Positions 1 through 6,582 of a DNA stretch of 19,785 nt are shown one piece after another. Source of the DNA: CAYVUB01 sp964454675. Lineage in GTDB: Bacteria > Bacteroidota > Bacteroidia > Flavobacteriales > Flavobacteriaceae. The number at the start of each line of letters is the position of its first letter. Position 1 is the stretch's first letter. The position numbers and the translations under genes were made by a program. The stretch spans positions 1 through 19,785 of the forward strand of contig CAYVUB010000041.1 of assembly GCA_964454675.1 (NCBI GenBank). The letters are read 5' to 3'. A model generated the notes under the pieces. That model was not told the origin of the DNA. It worked only from the letters and a program-made list of their open reading frames with translations, and did not search any database.

Positions 1-495
1 AAGTTTTGTTGGTAAATCAATTGCCCAATCTCTTTCTATTGTGTCATTATAAGTTTTGCCATTAAAATATCTCAAAGTCAATTCTGAGGGTCTTTGAACG
101 GTCTTAACTTTTATTAGACTATCAACTAGATTTTGAAGTTTGATTTTATCTTGTTCATATTTGTCTGGTGCAACGTTTACGTTATAGACAAATTCACTTG
201 GTGTTGTAGTTTCAGTCATTTTTAAGGAAAGTTCTTTTGTTATATTTGAAATAGACATAAGAGCAAGTGGACAACTTAAAATCAGAAGAAACCAAACACT
301 TATTTTTCGGATGTGTTTTTTGAATGATAGAAAAATAAATAAGATTGTCGAGAGAAATAGAATTATTGAAGTAATAGTTAAATTGTCTATTATATTTCCT
401 AAAGCTGAACCACCTTGGTCATTTAAAATATGAAATATTGAAACCAATATTCCAATTGTCAAAATTCCATATAATATTTTGATTCCGTATTTCAT
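1..495 (-). CDS. Unrecognised membrane protein, C-terminus beyond window edge
   Basis: Reading the minus strand from the ATG at 495-493, the frame stays open for 165 codons and runs off the window at base 1. The product starts MKYGIKILYGIL and has about three hydrophobic stretches near residues 5-23, 38-56 and 65-80. A polar part follows, with a heptad-like region around EQDKIKLQNLVDSLIK. The likely picture is an N-terminal membrane anchor with an exported or cytosolic C-terminal domain that is not visible here. I do not recognise the family. The composition is visibly more AT-rich than the neighbouring housekeeping genes. The gene starts only a few bases after an inverted repeat and directly after a truncated small ORF, which suggests it arrived as an insertion. 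The open frame is certain; function is unknown. Confidence 0.75.
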   Translation of the reverse strand, partial: MKYGIKILYGILTIGILVSIFHILNDQGGSALGNIIDNLTITSIILFLSTILFIFLSFKKHIRKISVWFLLILSCPLALMSISNITKELSLKMTETTTPSEFVYNVNVAPDKYEQDKIKLQNLVDSLIKVKTVQRPSELTLRYFNGKTYNDTIERDWAIDLPTKL

Positions 496-498
496 TTT

Positions 499-523
499 TC
501 AGCTTGTTGCCAACACCAAGCTG
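499..523 (-). repeat. Inverted repeat at junction, cassette-boundary candidate
   Basis: Seven-base arms CAGCTTG (500-506) and CAAGCTG (517-523) flank a 10-base loop. Inside lies GTTGCCAAC (506-514), itself a near palindrome, read as GTTGGCAAC on the minus strand. The site sits between the truncated small ORF and the ATG at 495 of the next minus-strand gene. The GTTGGCA motif ends about 10 bases before that start codon. This resembles the placement of the GTTAGCA motif before the nuclease gene at the other end of the window. The resemblance to an attC right half-site is my inference. Confidence 0.45.
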
Positions 524-639
524 GCTGTATAATACACAACAATTGAAAGAATAGTAAACAGCCATTTATTCTGATGATACTTGCCTGCAAGTACGTAAAA
601 TTGTTTACCAATAAAATAAAGAAGTATAATTCCTAACAT
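499..639 (-). pseudogene. Small flavobacterial membrane protein, apparently truncated
   Basis: A 46-codon minus-strand ORF (ATG 639-637, TGA 501-499) encodes MLGIILLYFIGKQFYVLAGK followed by a second hydrophobic segment. It begins 20 bases after the stop of the GlmU-like gene, so it would be co-transcribed with it. From memory, flavobacteria often carry a longer small membrane protein at this place with a similar start (LLYFIGK-FY-LA-K). Here the similarity fades at VVYYTASLVLATS, exactly where the inverted repeat CAGCTTG/CAAGCTG at 500-523 begins, and the frame then stops. I infer a gene whose 3' part was displaced by insertion of the gene at 1-495. It could also be an intact micro-protein with two membrane segments. 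Confidence 0.5.
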
Positions 640-659
640 TTACTGTGGTTTTGGTTTGT

Positions 660-1835
660 TTAGTCTTTCCTGTATTTCGCCGTCAATTCAAACACATGTT
701 GTAAAATAGCTTTATCTTCGTCGGCAAGTTCAATATTACGTCTTGACATCACAATTTCAGCCGTTTCAAACGCTTTTGGAATGGTATAAGTTGTAAAGCC
801 CGCACTTCCGCCCCAAGAAAAACTCGGGATAAAATTGCGCGGAAATCCGCTGCCAAAAATATTGGTACTTACACCTACAACCGTTCCGGTATTGAACATC
901 GTGTTGATACCGCATTTACTATGATCGCCCATCATAAGTCCGCAAAACTGCAAACCGGTTCTGGCAAAACTTTCGGTTTGATAATCCCATAGACGCACTT
1001 CGGCATAATTGTTTTTAAGGTTTGAATTATTGGTATCGGCACCCAGATTGCACCATTCACCCAAAACCGAATTTCCCAAAAAACCGTCATGACCTTTGTT
1101 AGAATACGCAAACATCACCGAGTTATTGACTTCGCCACCTACACGGCAATGTGGCCCGACAGTGGTTGGTCCGTAAATTTTGGCACCGAGTTTTACCACA
1201 GCATGCTCACAAAGCGCAAACGGCCCGCGAATGATGCTGCCTTCCATGATTTCGGCATCTTTTCCAATATAAATTGGTCCTGAACCGGCATTAAGTGTTA
1301 CAAATTCAAGCGTTGCGCCTTCTTCTATAAATATGTTATGAGCCGCTATGACGTTGTTGCTTGACGGTATGGGTTGCGATGTTCTGCCTTTGGTTAAGAG
1401 TTCAAAATCGTCTTCAATGGCTTGACCGTTTTTGGAAAAAATATCCCACGTATGTTCAATTTTCAAGACCTCATCATTATATTCAATAGCTTCAAAAGTG
1501 TTGAAATCTATATTTTCCTGAGCATTTTTAGTGTAAAACGCAATCACATCTTCATCTTTAAAAATAGCTTGGTTTTCTTCGAGGTTCCTTATCATTTCAA
1601 CCAGCTGAACATTAGGCAAATACGATGCGTTAATCAATACATTATTGTCCATTTCTACCATTGGGTATTTATCGGACAAATAATCTTCCGTAATGGTTGT
1701 GGTAGTGTAACCCAAGTGTTGCTCCCATTTTTCTCTTATGGTTAAAATTCCCACACGAATATCGGCAACCGGTCGTGTAAAAGTGAAAGGCAACAAGTTA
1801 TTGCGTGACGGGCCGTCAAAGAGTATATAGTTCAT
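660..1835 (-). CDS. GlmU-like sugar nucleotidyltransferase / acetyltransferase
   Basis: The 391-residue product matches the Bacteroidota-specific GlmU family described as UDP-N-acetylglucosamine diphosphorylase/glucosamine-1-phosphate N-acetyltransferase. The N-terminal part (about 1-170) starts MNYILFDGPSRNNLLPFTFTR, which replaces the usual G-rich nucleotide-binding loop of canonical GlmU. From about 175 to 335 there is a left-handed beta-helix with hexapeptide-type repeats, including the hallmark NKGHDGFLGNSVLGEWCNLG around residues 248-267. Such proteins are expected to make or use UDP-GlcNAc for peptidoglycan and surface polysaccharides in the cytoplasm; that role is inferred from the family. 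The gene lies downstream of rpmE2 on the same strand but behind a terminator, so it probably has its own promoter (1897-1923). A 7-bp tandem repeat fills its leader directly before the ATG. Confidence 0.85.
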   Translation of the reverse strand: MNYILFDGPSRNNLLPFTFTRPVADIRVGILTIREKWEQHLGYTTTTITEDYLSDKYPMVEMDNNVLINASYLPNVQLVEMIRNLEENQAIFKDEDVIAFYTKNAQENIDFNTFEAIEYNDEVLKIEHTWDIFSKNGQAIEDDFELLTKGRTSQPIPSSNNVIAAHNIFIEEGATLEFVTLNAGSGPIYIGKDAEIMEGSIIRGPFALCEHAVVKLGAKIYGPTTVGPHCRVGGEVNNSVMFAYSNKGHDGFLGNSVLGEWCNLGADTNNSNLKNNYAEVRLWDYQTESFARTGLQFCGLMMGDHSKCGINTMFNTGTVVGVSTNIFGSGFPRNFIPSFSWGGSAGFTTYTIPKAFETAEIVMSRRNIELADEDKAILQHVFELTAKYRKD

Positions 1836-1838
1836 TTT

Positions 1839-1869
1839 AAGTTAGAAGTTAGAAGTTAGAAGTTAGAAG
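1839..1869. repeat. Heptanucleotide tandem repeat in glmU-like leader
   Basis: Four complete copies of AAGTTAG plus AAG, without a mismatch, occupy 1839-1869. On the minus strand this places repeats of CTAACTT from 4 to 34 bases upstream of the start codon of the GlmU-like gene, covering the usual ribosome-binding zone. Units of 7 bp can change number by slippage. Confidence 0.9.
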
Positions 1870-1896
1870 CCTAACTTTAACTATATTGTTTGCAAT

Positions 1897-1923
1897 CAAA
1901 AATAGCGTAATTACAGGAAACAA
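1897..1923 (-). promoter_or_regulatory. Putative promoter of the GlmU-like gene
   Basis: On the minus strand TATTTTTG (1904-1897) fits the Bacteroidota -7 element TAnnTTTG. A TTG at 1923-1921 lies 16 bases upstream as a possible -33 element. The -33 overlaps the T-run of the rpmE2 terminator. Confidence 0.45.
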
Positions 1924-1952
1924 AAAAGCCTTCAATAAAAACTGAAGGCTTT
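1922..1952 (-). terminator. Intrinsic terminator of rpmE2
   Basis: Arms AAAGCCTTCA (1925-1934) and TGAAGGCTTT (1943-1952) form a perfect 10-bp stem with an 8-base loop. On the minus strand it is followed by a run of T, 22 bases after the rpmE2 stop codon. It separates rpmE2 from the GlmU-like gene. Confidence 0.85.
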
Positions 1953-1973
1953 ACAATATTGTTTGTACCTAAA

Positions 1974-2225
1974 TTACTTAGCGAATTTAGAGTATTTGTT
2001 TTTAAATTTATCAATACGACCAGCGGTATCTACCAATTTGGATTTACCGGTATAAAACGGATGAGATGTTCTTGAAATTTCCATTTTAATAAGTGGATAC
2101 GCCACACCATCAACCTCAATAGTTTCATTGGTATCTGCTGTTGACTTTGTTAAAAACACGTCGTCGTTTGACATATCTTTAAACGCTACAAGTCTATAAT
2201 TTTCCGGATGTATGCCTTTTTTCAT
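1974..2225 (-). CDS. rpmE2: 50S ribosomal protein L31 type B
   Basis: The 83-residue product MKKGIHPENYRLVAFKDMSN... is the type B (zinc-independent) form of ribosomal protein L31, a component of the large subunit near the central protuberance. It has no cysteine, so it lacks the zinc-binding CxxC motifs of the C+ form. The conserved SRTSHPFYTGK segment is at about residues 51-61, and the C-terminal DTAGRIDKFKNKY is typical. Length is normal for the family. The start is clear because the sequence begins with the conserved MKKGIHP. It is transcribed divergently from the DUF4199 gene, has a strong TAAATTTG promoter and about 90 bases of leader with a hairpin, and ends at an intrinsic terminator. 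It is therefore probably monocistronic. Confidence 0.96.
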   Translation of the reverse strand: MKKGIHPENYRLVAFKDMSNDDVFLTKSTADTNETIEVDGVAYPLIKMEISRTSHPFYTGKSKLVDTAGRIDKFKNKYSKFAK

Positions 2226-2261
2226 GTGATGTAATATTATTGTTTTTCTTTTGACACATGT

Positions 2262-2277
2262 AACACCTTGCGGTGTT
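2262..2277 (-). promoter_or_regulatory. Hairpin in rpmE2 5' leader
   Basis: AACACC (2262-2267) and GGTGTT (2272-2277) form a perfect 6-bp stem with a TTGC loop, in the middle of the predicted rpmE2 leader. It has no following T-run in the minus direction, so it is not a terminator. A leader element for L31 feedback control is possible but unproven. Confidence 0.4.
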
Positions 2278-2318
2278 TCATCTCTAATGCTTTAAAATCT
2301 TTACTATTTTTCGAGGTG

Positions 2319-2348
2319 CAAATTTAAGTATTTTTTACAAACCTACAA
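2319..2348 (-). promoter_or_regulatory. rpmE2 promoter
   Basis: On the minus strand TAAATTTG (2326-2319), followed by CA, is a textbook flavobacterial -7 box. TTG at 2348-2346 lies 19 bases upstream, at the usual spacing of the -33 element. Transcription should start near 2313. Confidence 0.7.
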
Positions 2349-2430
2349 TAGTTTTGATTTATATTTTTAAAGTTTTATTGTAAATAGATTTAGAAAGCGA
2401 CTTTTGTGGAAATATCTTGTAACGTTTTGG

Positions 2431-2438
2431 TATATTTG
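2431..2438 (+). promoter_or_regulatory. -7 element for DUF4199 gene
   Basis: TATATTTG matches TAnnTTTG and lies 36 bases before the ATG at 2475. No well-spaced TTG is seen upstream. Its position rules out the in-frame ATG at 2406 as the translation start. Confidence 0.5.
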
Positions 2439-2474
2439 TTTACTAACTTATCATTAACTATAAAACCAATTATT

Positions 2475-3002
2475 ATGGAATTTCAAAAAATCGCTCCGGG
2501 TAAGTTTGCTTTAAACTACGGAATTGTATTAGGTCTTATTATGGTCATTTTATCTGTAGTCAGTTATGTTACTGGCGCAGCTCTGAAAGGTGCTCAATGG
2601 CCACAGGTAGTTTATTATGTAATTTTTCCTGTAGTAATAATTTATGCCATTTCTCAATACAAAAAGAAAAATGCTAACTTTTTAAGCTTAAGTGACGCTT
2701 TAAAAGTAGGTGTACTTATTGGTGTTGTTAGTGCAATTGTATTTGCATTGTATAACATTTTATTTAATTATGTTATTGATCCAGAATTTATGGCGCAAGC
2801 AATGGAAGTTGGTAGAGATAAAATGATTGAAGAAAATCCACAAATGACACAAGAAATGGTAGACCAAAGTATGGGGTTTGTTGAAATATTTGTCAATCCA
2901 TTTGTTTTAAGTGCATTTTGGTTAGCAATGAGTGCGCTTTTTGCATTGATATATTCACTTATCGGCGGATTAGTGATGAAAAAAGAAAACACGCACGCTT
3001 AA
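2475..3002 (+). CDS. DUF4199 domain membrane protein
   Basis: The 175-residue product MEFQKIAPGKFALNYGIVLG... has the look of the DUF4199 family, common in Bacteroidota and of unknown function. Four hydrophobic stretches can be seen at about 13-35, 44-61, 75-98 and 146-168. A polar loop rich in Glu, Met and Gln (about 101-136) carries the segment EENPQMTQEMVDQSM between the third and fourth. The frame extends upstream to 2406, but that ATG lies ahead of the TATATTTG promoter box, so I place the start at 2475. The glycosyltransferase gene follows 45 bases later. The two are often neighbours in flavobacteria, which suggests a link to envelope glycan or lipid work, but nothing in the sequence shows a reaction. 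Confidence 0.85.
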   Translation: MEFQKIAPGKFALNYGIVLGLIMVILSVVSYVTGAALKGAQWPQVVYYVIFPVVIIYAISQYKKKNANFLSLSDALKVGVLIGVVSAIVFALYNILFNYVIDPEFMAQAMEVGRDKMIEENPQMTQEMVDQSMGFVEIFVNPFVLSAFWLAMSALFALIYSLIGGLVMKKENTHA

Positions 3003-3012
3003 ATAATTTCAG

Positions 3013-3020
3013 TATTTTTG
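3013..3020 (+). promoter_or_regulatory. -7 element before glycosyltransferase gene
   Basis: TATTTTTG fits TAnnTTTG and lies 27 bases before the ATG at 3048, inside the short gap after the DUF4199 gene. It suggests the glycosyltransferase can be transcribed separately. No -33 TTG is evident. Confidence 0.4.
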
Positions 3021-3047
3021 AAGTCTCAAATGATTGAAACTATTTAA

Positions 3048-3995
3048 ATGAACATATCAGTAGTCATACCACTACTCAACGAACAAGAATCGTTATCAGA
3101 ATTATATGATTGGATTGTATCTGTGATGCAGTCCAATCATTTTTCTTATGAAATCATTTTTATTGATGATGGCAGCAGTGATGATTCTTGGTACATTATC
3201 TCCCAATTATCGGCTAAAGATACCAATGTTAAAGGCATCCGATTTATGCAAAACTTCGGTAAGTCACAAGCATTGCACGCCGGTTTTGAAAAAGCAACAG
3301 GCAACGTCATTATCACAATGGATGCCGATTTACAAGACAATCCCGAAGAGATTCCTGAACTTTACCAAATGATTGTCAGCAATGATTTTGATTTGGTTTC
3401 GGGTTGGAAAAAGAAACGCTACGACTCGGTTGTTTCAAAAAATTTACCTTCTAAATTGTTCAATTGGGCCGCACGAAAAACATCGGGTGTAAAACTTCAC
3501 GATTTTAATTGCGGACTCAAAGCATACAACCGCAATGTGGTAAAAAGCATTGATGTGAATGGCGAAATGCATCGCTACATTCCGGTTTTGGCAAAAAACG
3601 CCGGCTTTTCAAAAATTGGCGAAAAAATAGTACAGCATCAAGCCCGAAAATATGGCACTACCAAGTTTGGTGTGGACAGATTTGTACACGGATTTCTTGA
3701 TTTATTGACCATTTGGTTCATATCGCGTTTTGGTAAACGACCTATGCATTTGTTTGGTGCGCTTGGCGTGATTATGTTTGCCATTGGTTTAGCCTTTACG
3801 CTGTATCTTGGTATTGATAAATTGTTTTTAAATCCGTTTGGACGATTGATTACACAACGACCACAATTTTATATTGCATTGGCAACGATGATTATCGGAA
3901 CGCAGTTTTTTATTGCAGGGTTTTTAGGTGAAATTATCTTAAGAACCAAAGAAAACAAACAGCGTTATTTGATTAAAGATGTGGTGAATTTTTAA
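3048..3995 (+). CDS. Family 2 membrane glycosyltransferase (DPM1/GtrB-like)
   Basis: The 315-residue protein has an N-terminal GT-A domain: ISVVIPLLNEQESL (3-16), IDDGSSDDSW (39-48) for nucleotide binding, the metal-binding DAD at 92-94 in MDADLQDNPEEIPEL, and a later HRYIPVLA/QARKYGTTKF block (about 175-207). Two membrane helices follow at about 233-255 and 275-297, with a basic C-terminus. This layout is that of polyprenyl-phosphate sugar transferases (dolichyl-phosphate mannose synthase, GtrB, ArnC type). These load a sugar from a nucleotide donor onto a lipid carrier at the inner face of the cytoplasmic membrane. Donor and product cannot be told from sequence. It lies between DUF4199 and the HigBA pair. 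Confidence 0.9.
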   Translation: MNISVVIPLLNEQESLSELYDWIVSVMQSNHFSYEIIFIDDGSSDDSWYIISQLSAKDTNVKGIRFMQNFGKSQALHAGFEKATGNVIITMDADLQDNPEEIPELYQMIVSNDFDLVSGWKKKRYDSVVSKNLPSKLFNWAARKTSGVKLHDFNCGLKAYNRNVVKSIDVNGEMHRYIPVLAKNAGFSKIGEKIVQHQARKYGTTKFGVDRFVHGFLDLLTIWFISRFGKRPMHLFGALGVIMFAIGLAFTLYLGIDKLFLNPFGRLITQRPQFYIALATMIIGTQFFIAGFLGEIILRTKENKQRYLIKDVVNF

Positions 3996-4055
3996 CTGAT
4001 TTTAATTTAATTCTTAATAAAAACATAATCAGTTCCCATTTTGGTAATTTTTGTT

Positions 4056-4063
4056 TATATTTG
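4056..4063 (+). promoter_or_regulatory. -7 element of the higBA operon
   Basis: TATATTTG followed by CA fits TAnnTTTG. It lies 17 bases before the GTG at 4081, so transcripts would have a very short leader. Because it overlaps the alternative upstream TTG start (4051), it supports GTG 4081 as the toxin start. Confidence 0.55.
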
Positions 4064-4080
4064 CACCAAACACCTTTGAA

Positions 4081-4374
4081 GTGAGAGTTATAGCCAAACG
4101 AACCTTAAGAGATTTCTGGGAAAATCACGCTGACTGTGAACAGCAATTAATGTCGTGGTACAATGAAACCGAAAAAGCCAAATGGTCAACTATTAACGAG
4201 TTGAAAAATGACTACCCAAATGCAAGTATTTTGAAAGATAATCGGATAGTTTATAACATCAAAGGCAATAAGTATCGTTTGATTGTGAAAATTAACTTTG
4301 AATTTCAAATTTGCTGGATACGATTTATCAGTACTCATGCAGAATATGATAAGATTGATGCAAATACCATATAA
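4081..4374 (+). CDS. higB: HigB-type toxin (mRNA interferase)
   Basis: The 97-residue product, read from GTG 4081, begins (M)RVIAKRTLRDFWENH and contains WYNETEKAKW, NDYPNASILKDNRIVYNIKGNKYRLIVKI and a C-terminal FISTHAEYDKID. This is the pattern of the HigB toxin family (RelE fold), which cleaves mRNA on the ribosome. The His-x-x-Tyr near the end (THAEYD) and the basic residues of the core are the family's typical features. The frame is open further upstream to a TTG at 4051, but family members start at RVIAKRTL and the promoter box overlaps that extension. The toxin gene comes first and the antitoxin follows after two bases, which is the reversed order characteristic of higBA. It appears full length. 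Confidence 0.9.
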   Translation: MRVIAKRTLRDFWENHADCEQQLMSWYNETEKAKWSTINELKNDYPNASILKDNRIVYNIKGNKYRLIVKINFEFQICWIRFISTHAEYDKIDANTI

Positions 4375-4376
4375 TT

Positions 4377-4736
4377 ATGACTATAAAACCTATTAGAAAC
4401 GAAAAAGATTATCAAAAAGCACTTGACCGACTTGAGGCTATTTTTGATGCGAAAAAAGGCAGCGAGCAAGGTGACGAGCTTGAGATACTTTCTATTTTAA
4501 TTGACCGTTATGAAAACGATTATTTCCCTATAGGAATGCCAGATCCAATTGAAGCTATTAAATTCCGAATGGAACAAATGGGCATGAAACAAAAAGATTT
4601 GTCAGACTTAATAGGGTTTAAAAGCAGAGTCAGTGAAATATTAAATAAAAAGCGCAAACTGACCTTGGAAATGATACGAAAATTGAACACAACGCTTCAC
4701 ATTCCTACAGAAGTTTTGATTCAAGATTATAATTGA
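4377..4736 (+). CDS. higA: HigA-type antitoxin, Xre family
   Basis: The 119-residue protein has an N-terminal helical region (MTIKPIRNEKDYQKALDRLE, about 1-50) that matches the toxin-binding half of long HigA antitoxins. A helix-turn-helix of the Xre/Cro type follows at about 58-115: IKFRMEQMGMKQKDLSDLIG, FKSRVSEILNKKRKLTLEMI. It should bind and neutralise the HigB toxin and repress the shared promoter at 4056. The start ATG is two bases after the higB stop, which implies tight co-translation. The pair sits between a glycosyltransferase and a phosphohexomutase, genes unrelated to it, so it is likely an acquired module. I see no integrase or clear flanking repeats. Confidence 0.92.
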   Translation: MTIKPIRNEKDYQKALDRLEAIFDAKKGSEQGDELEILSILIDRYENDYFPIGMPDPIEAIKFRMEQMGMKQKDLSDLIGFKSRVSEILNKKRKLTLEMIRKLNTTLHIPTEVLIQDYN

Positions 4737-4821
4737 TTCGATCGTTAAATTCTTTGATAACCGACTGTTTGGTTTCGGTAGCCTTTGAAATTAACCGACC
4801 ATTTACATTTAACAGATTGCT

Positions 4822-4829
4822 TATTTTTG
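4822..4829 (+). promoter_or_regulatory. -7 element of the phosphohexomutase gene
   Basis: TATTTTTG followed by CA fits TAnnTTTG and lies 18 bases before the ATG at 4848. It makes the upstream TTG at 4785 an unlikely start codon. Confidence 0.5.
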
Positions 4830-4847
4830 CAGTATAATTATTTGACT

Positions 4848-6578
4848 ATGATTTACATTGACCCTGATATTTTAAAACGTATAAACTCTTGGTTGACTCC
4901 AACGTTTGACCAAGAAACGCAAGAAACCATAAAACAGAGTATTGCTCACAATCCGCAGGAACTACAGGAAAGTTTTTATAAAGATTTAGAATTCGGAACC
5001 GGCGGAATGCGTGGCGTTATGGGCGTTGGCACCAATCGAATTAACAAATATACCCTTGGGAAAAACACGCAAGGCATCAGCGATTATATGAAGCAAGTGT
5101 TTCCCAATGAATCGCTTAAAGTTGCCATTGCTTATGATTGCCGACACAACAGTAAAGAATTGGCAAAAGTTGTGGCAGATGTGTTTTCGGCGAATGATAT
5201 TAAAGTGTTTTTATTTGAAGATTTACGCCCAACACCTGAATTGTCTTTTGCAGTGAAATATTTGGATTGCCATTGTGGAATTGTATTAACAGCCTCACAC
5301 AATCCACCGGAATACAACGGATACAAAGTATATTGGCAAGATGGCGGACAATTAGTGCCACCACAAGATGCCGAAATTATCTCCGTTATTAATCAATTGG
5401 ATTATTCGGAAATAAAATTTGAAGCCAAAGAACATTTAATTGAATATATTGGGAAAACTGTTGACAATGCCTTTATTGATGGCTGTATCAACAACGGAAG
5501 CTTTAATACATCGGCAGAAGCCAAACAACAACTCAAAGTGGTATTCACATCACTTCACGGCACATCCATTGTTTCTATTCCCGAAACCTTACAACGTGCC
5601 GGTTATACCAATGTGCATATTGTTAAAGAACAAGCCGAGCCAAACGGTGATTTCCCAACCGTAAAATCGCCAAATCCTGAAGAACCAGAAGCCTTAAAAA
5701 TGGCTTTGGAACTGGCGGAAAACATCGATGCTGATATCGTGATTGGCACCGACCCGGATTGTGACCGTCTTGGTGTTGCCGTAAGGGATTTGGATAATAA
5801 ATTGGTGCTGTTAAACGGCAACCAAACGATGGTAATGATGACGCATTTTCTTTTGAAACAATGGCAGCAGCAAAGCAAACTCAAAAACAACGAATTTATA
5901 GGTTCAACCATCGTATCGACACCTATGATGCCTGTTTTGGCTGATGCATTTAATGTAGAATGTAAAATAGGATTGACCGGTTTTAAATGGATTGCCAAAA
6001 TGATAAAGGATTTTCCAAACCAAGAGTTTATTGGTGGTGGCGAAGAAAGTTTTGGGTTTATGGTAGGCGATTTCGTACGTGATAAAGATGCAGTGACTTC
6101 TACCCTATTGGCTTGTGAAATTGCGGCGCAAGCCAAAGCCAAAGGCAGTTCGTTTTACAAGGAATTGATTGCCTTATACATTACTCACGGACTCTATAAA
6201 GAACGCTTGATTTCTATAACGAAAAAAGGCATTGAAGGCGCCAAAGAAATAAAACAAATGATGGTGGATGCCCGAGAAAATCCTTTGACCGAAATTAACG
6301 GTTCTAAAGTATTACGTGTAGAAGATTACCAATTATCTATTGCCAAAAACTTAGCATCCAACACAGTTGAAAACCTTGATGTTCCAAAATCGGATGTGTT
6401 GATTTATTATACCGAAGACGGAAGCAAAATTGCGCTCAGGCCAAGCGGTACAGAACCAAAAATCAAATTTTACATAAGTGTCAATACAGCTTTAGACAAT
6501 GTGTCAGCATTTGCCGGCACGGAACAGAAATTGGAAGCTCAAATGGATTCAATTGTTGCAGAAATGCAATTAAACTAA
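4848..6578 (+). CDS. Phosphoglucomutase/phosphomannomutase (PgcA type)
   Basis: The 576-residue product is a complete alpha-D-phosphohexomutase, interconverting hexose 1- and 6-phosphates in the cytoplasm. All four signature sites are visible: the phosphoserine loop TASHNPPEYNGYK (148-160, Ser150), the magnesium loop DPDCDR (302-307), the sugar-specificity loop GGGEESFGF (396-404) and the phosphate-binding RPSGTEPK (531-538). An N-terminal EFGTGGMRG (48-56) is typical of the long PgcA-like branch. The sequence cannot decide between glucose and mannose preference. I prefer ATG 4848 (MIYIDPDILKRINSWL) because the longer frame from TTG 4785 would start ahead of the promoter box. The ABC exporter gene begins 4 bases after the stop, so the two form an operon. 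Confidence 0.95.
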   Translation: MIYIDPDILKRINSWLTPTFDQETQETIKQSIAHNPQELQESFYKDLEFGTGGMRGVMGVGTNRINKYTLGKNTQGISDYMKQVFPNESLKVAIAYDCRHNSKELAKVVADVFSANDIKVFLFEDLRPTPELSFAVKYLDCHCGIVLTASHNPPEYNGYKVYWQDGGQLVPPQDAEIISVINQLDYSEIKFEAKEHLIEYIGKTVDNAFIDGCINNGSFNTSAEAKQQLKVVFTSLHGTSIVSIPETLQRAGYTNVHIVKEQAEPNGDFPTVKSPNPEEPEALKMALELAENIDADIVIGTDPDCDRLGVAVRDLDNKLVLLNGNQTMVMMTHFLLKQWQQQSKLKNNEFIGSTIVSTPMMPVLADAFNVECKIGLTGFKWIAKMIKDFPNQEFIGGGEESFGFMVGDFVRDKDAVTSTLLACEIAAQAKAKGSSFYKELIALYITHGLYKERLISITKKGIEGAKEIKQMMVDARENPLTEINGSKVLRVEDYQLSIAKNLASNTVENLDVPKSDVLIYYTEDGSKIALRPSGTEPKIKFYISVNTALDNVSAFAGTEQKLEAQMDSIVAEMQLN

Positions 6579-6582
6579 ACAA

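Noticed and set aside
1422..1745. Plus-strand open frame opposite the GlmU-like gene
   Set aside because: Antisense shadow; the minus strand encodes a complete recognised family member.
2406..2474. Upstream ATG for the DUF4199 protein
   Set aside because: It precedes the TATATTTG promoter box at 2431; MEFQKIAPGKF at 2475 fits as a natural start.
4785..4847. Longer N-terminus for the phosphohexomutase from TTG 4785
   Set aside because: It would begin upstream of the TATTTTTG promoter box and adds residues unlike the family start.
5603..6142. Minus-strand open frame of 179 codons
   Set aside because: It lies wholly within the phosphohexomutase gene, opposite its conserved motifs, and its product has no recognisable domain; it is a shadow of the real gene.
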